Source: Zopfochytrium polystomum (Eukaryota; Chytridiomycota; Chytridiomycetes; Chytridiales; Chytridiaceae). From it: a stretch of 64,000 bases of DNA. How positions within the stretch are numbered: position 1 is the stretch's first letter; the number at the start of each line of letters is the position of its first letter. The stretch covers positions 78,012-142,011 of the forward strand of contig JAIVFJ010000167.1 of the NCBI GenBank assembly GCA_025765615.1, given 5' to 3'. Below the pieces are notes generated by a model, which was not told the DNA's origin, searched no databases, and was given only the letters and a program-made list of their open reading frames with translations. Both the position numbers and the translations under genes were made by a program. Positions 63,716-64,000 of the stretch are shown here, piece after piece.

Positions 63716-64000
63716 TTAGACTAAGCGTTGTGCTGATTTGAGCGTGGGCACCACGCTTACACCTTGGAGGTCGGCGAGACTGCAAATTCCCATCAGTGAT
63801 GCAAGCTTTGCATGTTGAGCTGCGGGAAGAGCTTTGGTGAGAAGGTCAGCAATCATCATGTCCGTTGGGCAATGAATGAGTTGAACCTCCTTTTTCTCCA
63901 AGTGGTCCCGTATGAAATGCAACCTCACGTCAAAGTGTTTGACCCGACCATGGTGTATTGGATTCATAGCAATAGCTATGGTTGAACGATTGTCTTCAAA
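63716..64000 (-). CDS. pol: Copia-2 Pol C-terminus (runs off the window)
   Basis: The minus-strand frame from the window edge encodes the RNase H end: MNPIHHGRVKHFDVRLHFIR, LIHCPTDMMIADLLTKALPA, and GICSLADLQGVSV identical to Copia-1, then the native end VPTLKSAQRLV. The upstream bases at the edge still match Copia-1 (DNRSTIAIAM region). The rest of Copia-2 and its 5' LTR lie beyond position 64000. Confidence 0.9.
   Translation of the reverse strand, partial: FEDNRSTIAIAMNPIHHGRVKHFDVRLHFIRDHLEKKEVQLIHCPTDMMIADLLTKALPAAQHAKLASLMGICSLADLQGVSVVPTLKSAQRLV

Overview
The window is nuclear DNA of a eukaryote, most probably an early-diverging, chytrid-like fungus. The evidence is spliced genes with short introns, a Tup1-type corepressor, the RNA polymerase I subunit A34, a secreted S41-family protein, a chitin-synthase-like membrane protein and an intronless WW/ankyrin-like repeat protein of a kind I associate with zoosporic fungi. 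No species can be named from sequence alone.

Positions 1-44.3 kb are gene-dense and rich in simple repeats. In order: a 5'-truncated USP5/UBP14 deubiquitinase (+); TUP1 (-); a low-complexity ORF (+); a small PIP-box ORF (-); an LST2-like protein without a visible FYVE finger (+); a UBXN4/erasin-like ERAD protein (-); SHQ1, the H/ACA snoRNP assembly factor (-); a promethin/LDAF1-like lipid-droplet protein (+); RPA34 (-); a disordered TP-repeat and KEN-box protein (+); an S41 peptidase-like protein (-); a WW/ankyrin-like protein (-); a chitin-synthase-like protein that has lost catalytic motifs (+); an acidic disordered protein (-); a TLDc/OXR1 protein (-); an SLC45-type sugar transporter (+); and a MOT1 molybdate transporter (+). 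Divergent pairs share short, microsatellite-loaded intergenic regions. The genes do not form one pathway, but they cover ubiquitin/ERAD, rRNA and snoRNP synthesis, lipid droplets, signalling and solute transport.

From 44.3 kb to the end the DNA is a transposon graveyard with a young nest on top. It holds a decayed Tc1/mariner transposase, an internally deleted Copia polyprotein, a decayed LINE and a Copia integrase/LTR fragment. A nearly complete Copia (Copia-1, +, 5' LTR at 50432) follows. A second Copia of the same family (Copia-2, -) is inserted in its 3' end, and a complete Ty3/Gypsy chromovirus (57137-62441) is inserted in the LTR of Copia-2. The chromovirus has a perfect GGGAT target duplication, 353-bp LTRs differing at two positions, an intact gag and an intact pol.

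The most interesting signals are in this chromovirus. Its LTR carries a long array of heat-shock-element units upstream of the TATA box. An 11-nt self-complementary primer site lies next to the 5' LTR. Gag and pol are joined by a textbook -1 slippery heptamer (CCCAAAC) followed 5 nt later by a potential H-type pseudoknot. Together they suggest a recently active, stress-responsive, self-primed, frameshifting chromovirus.
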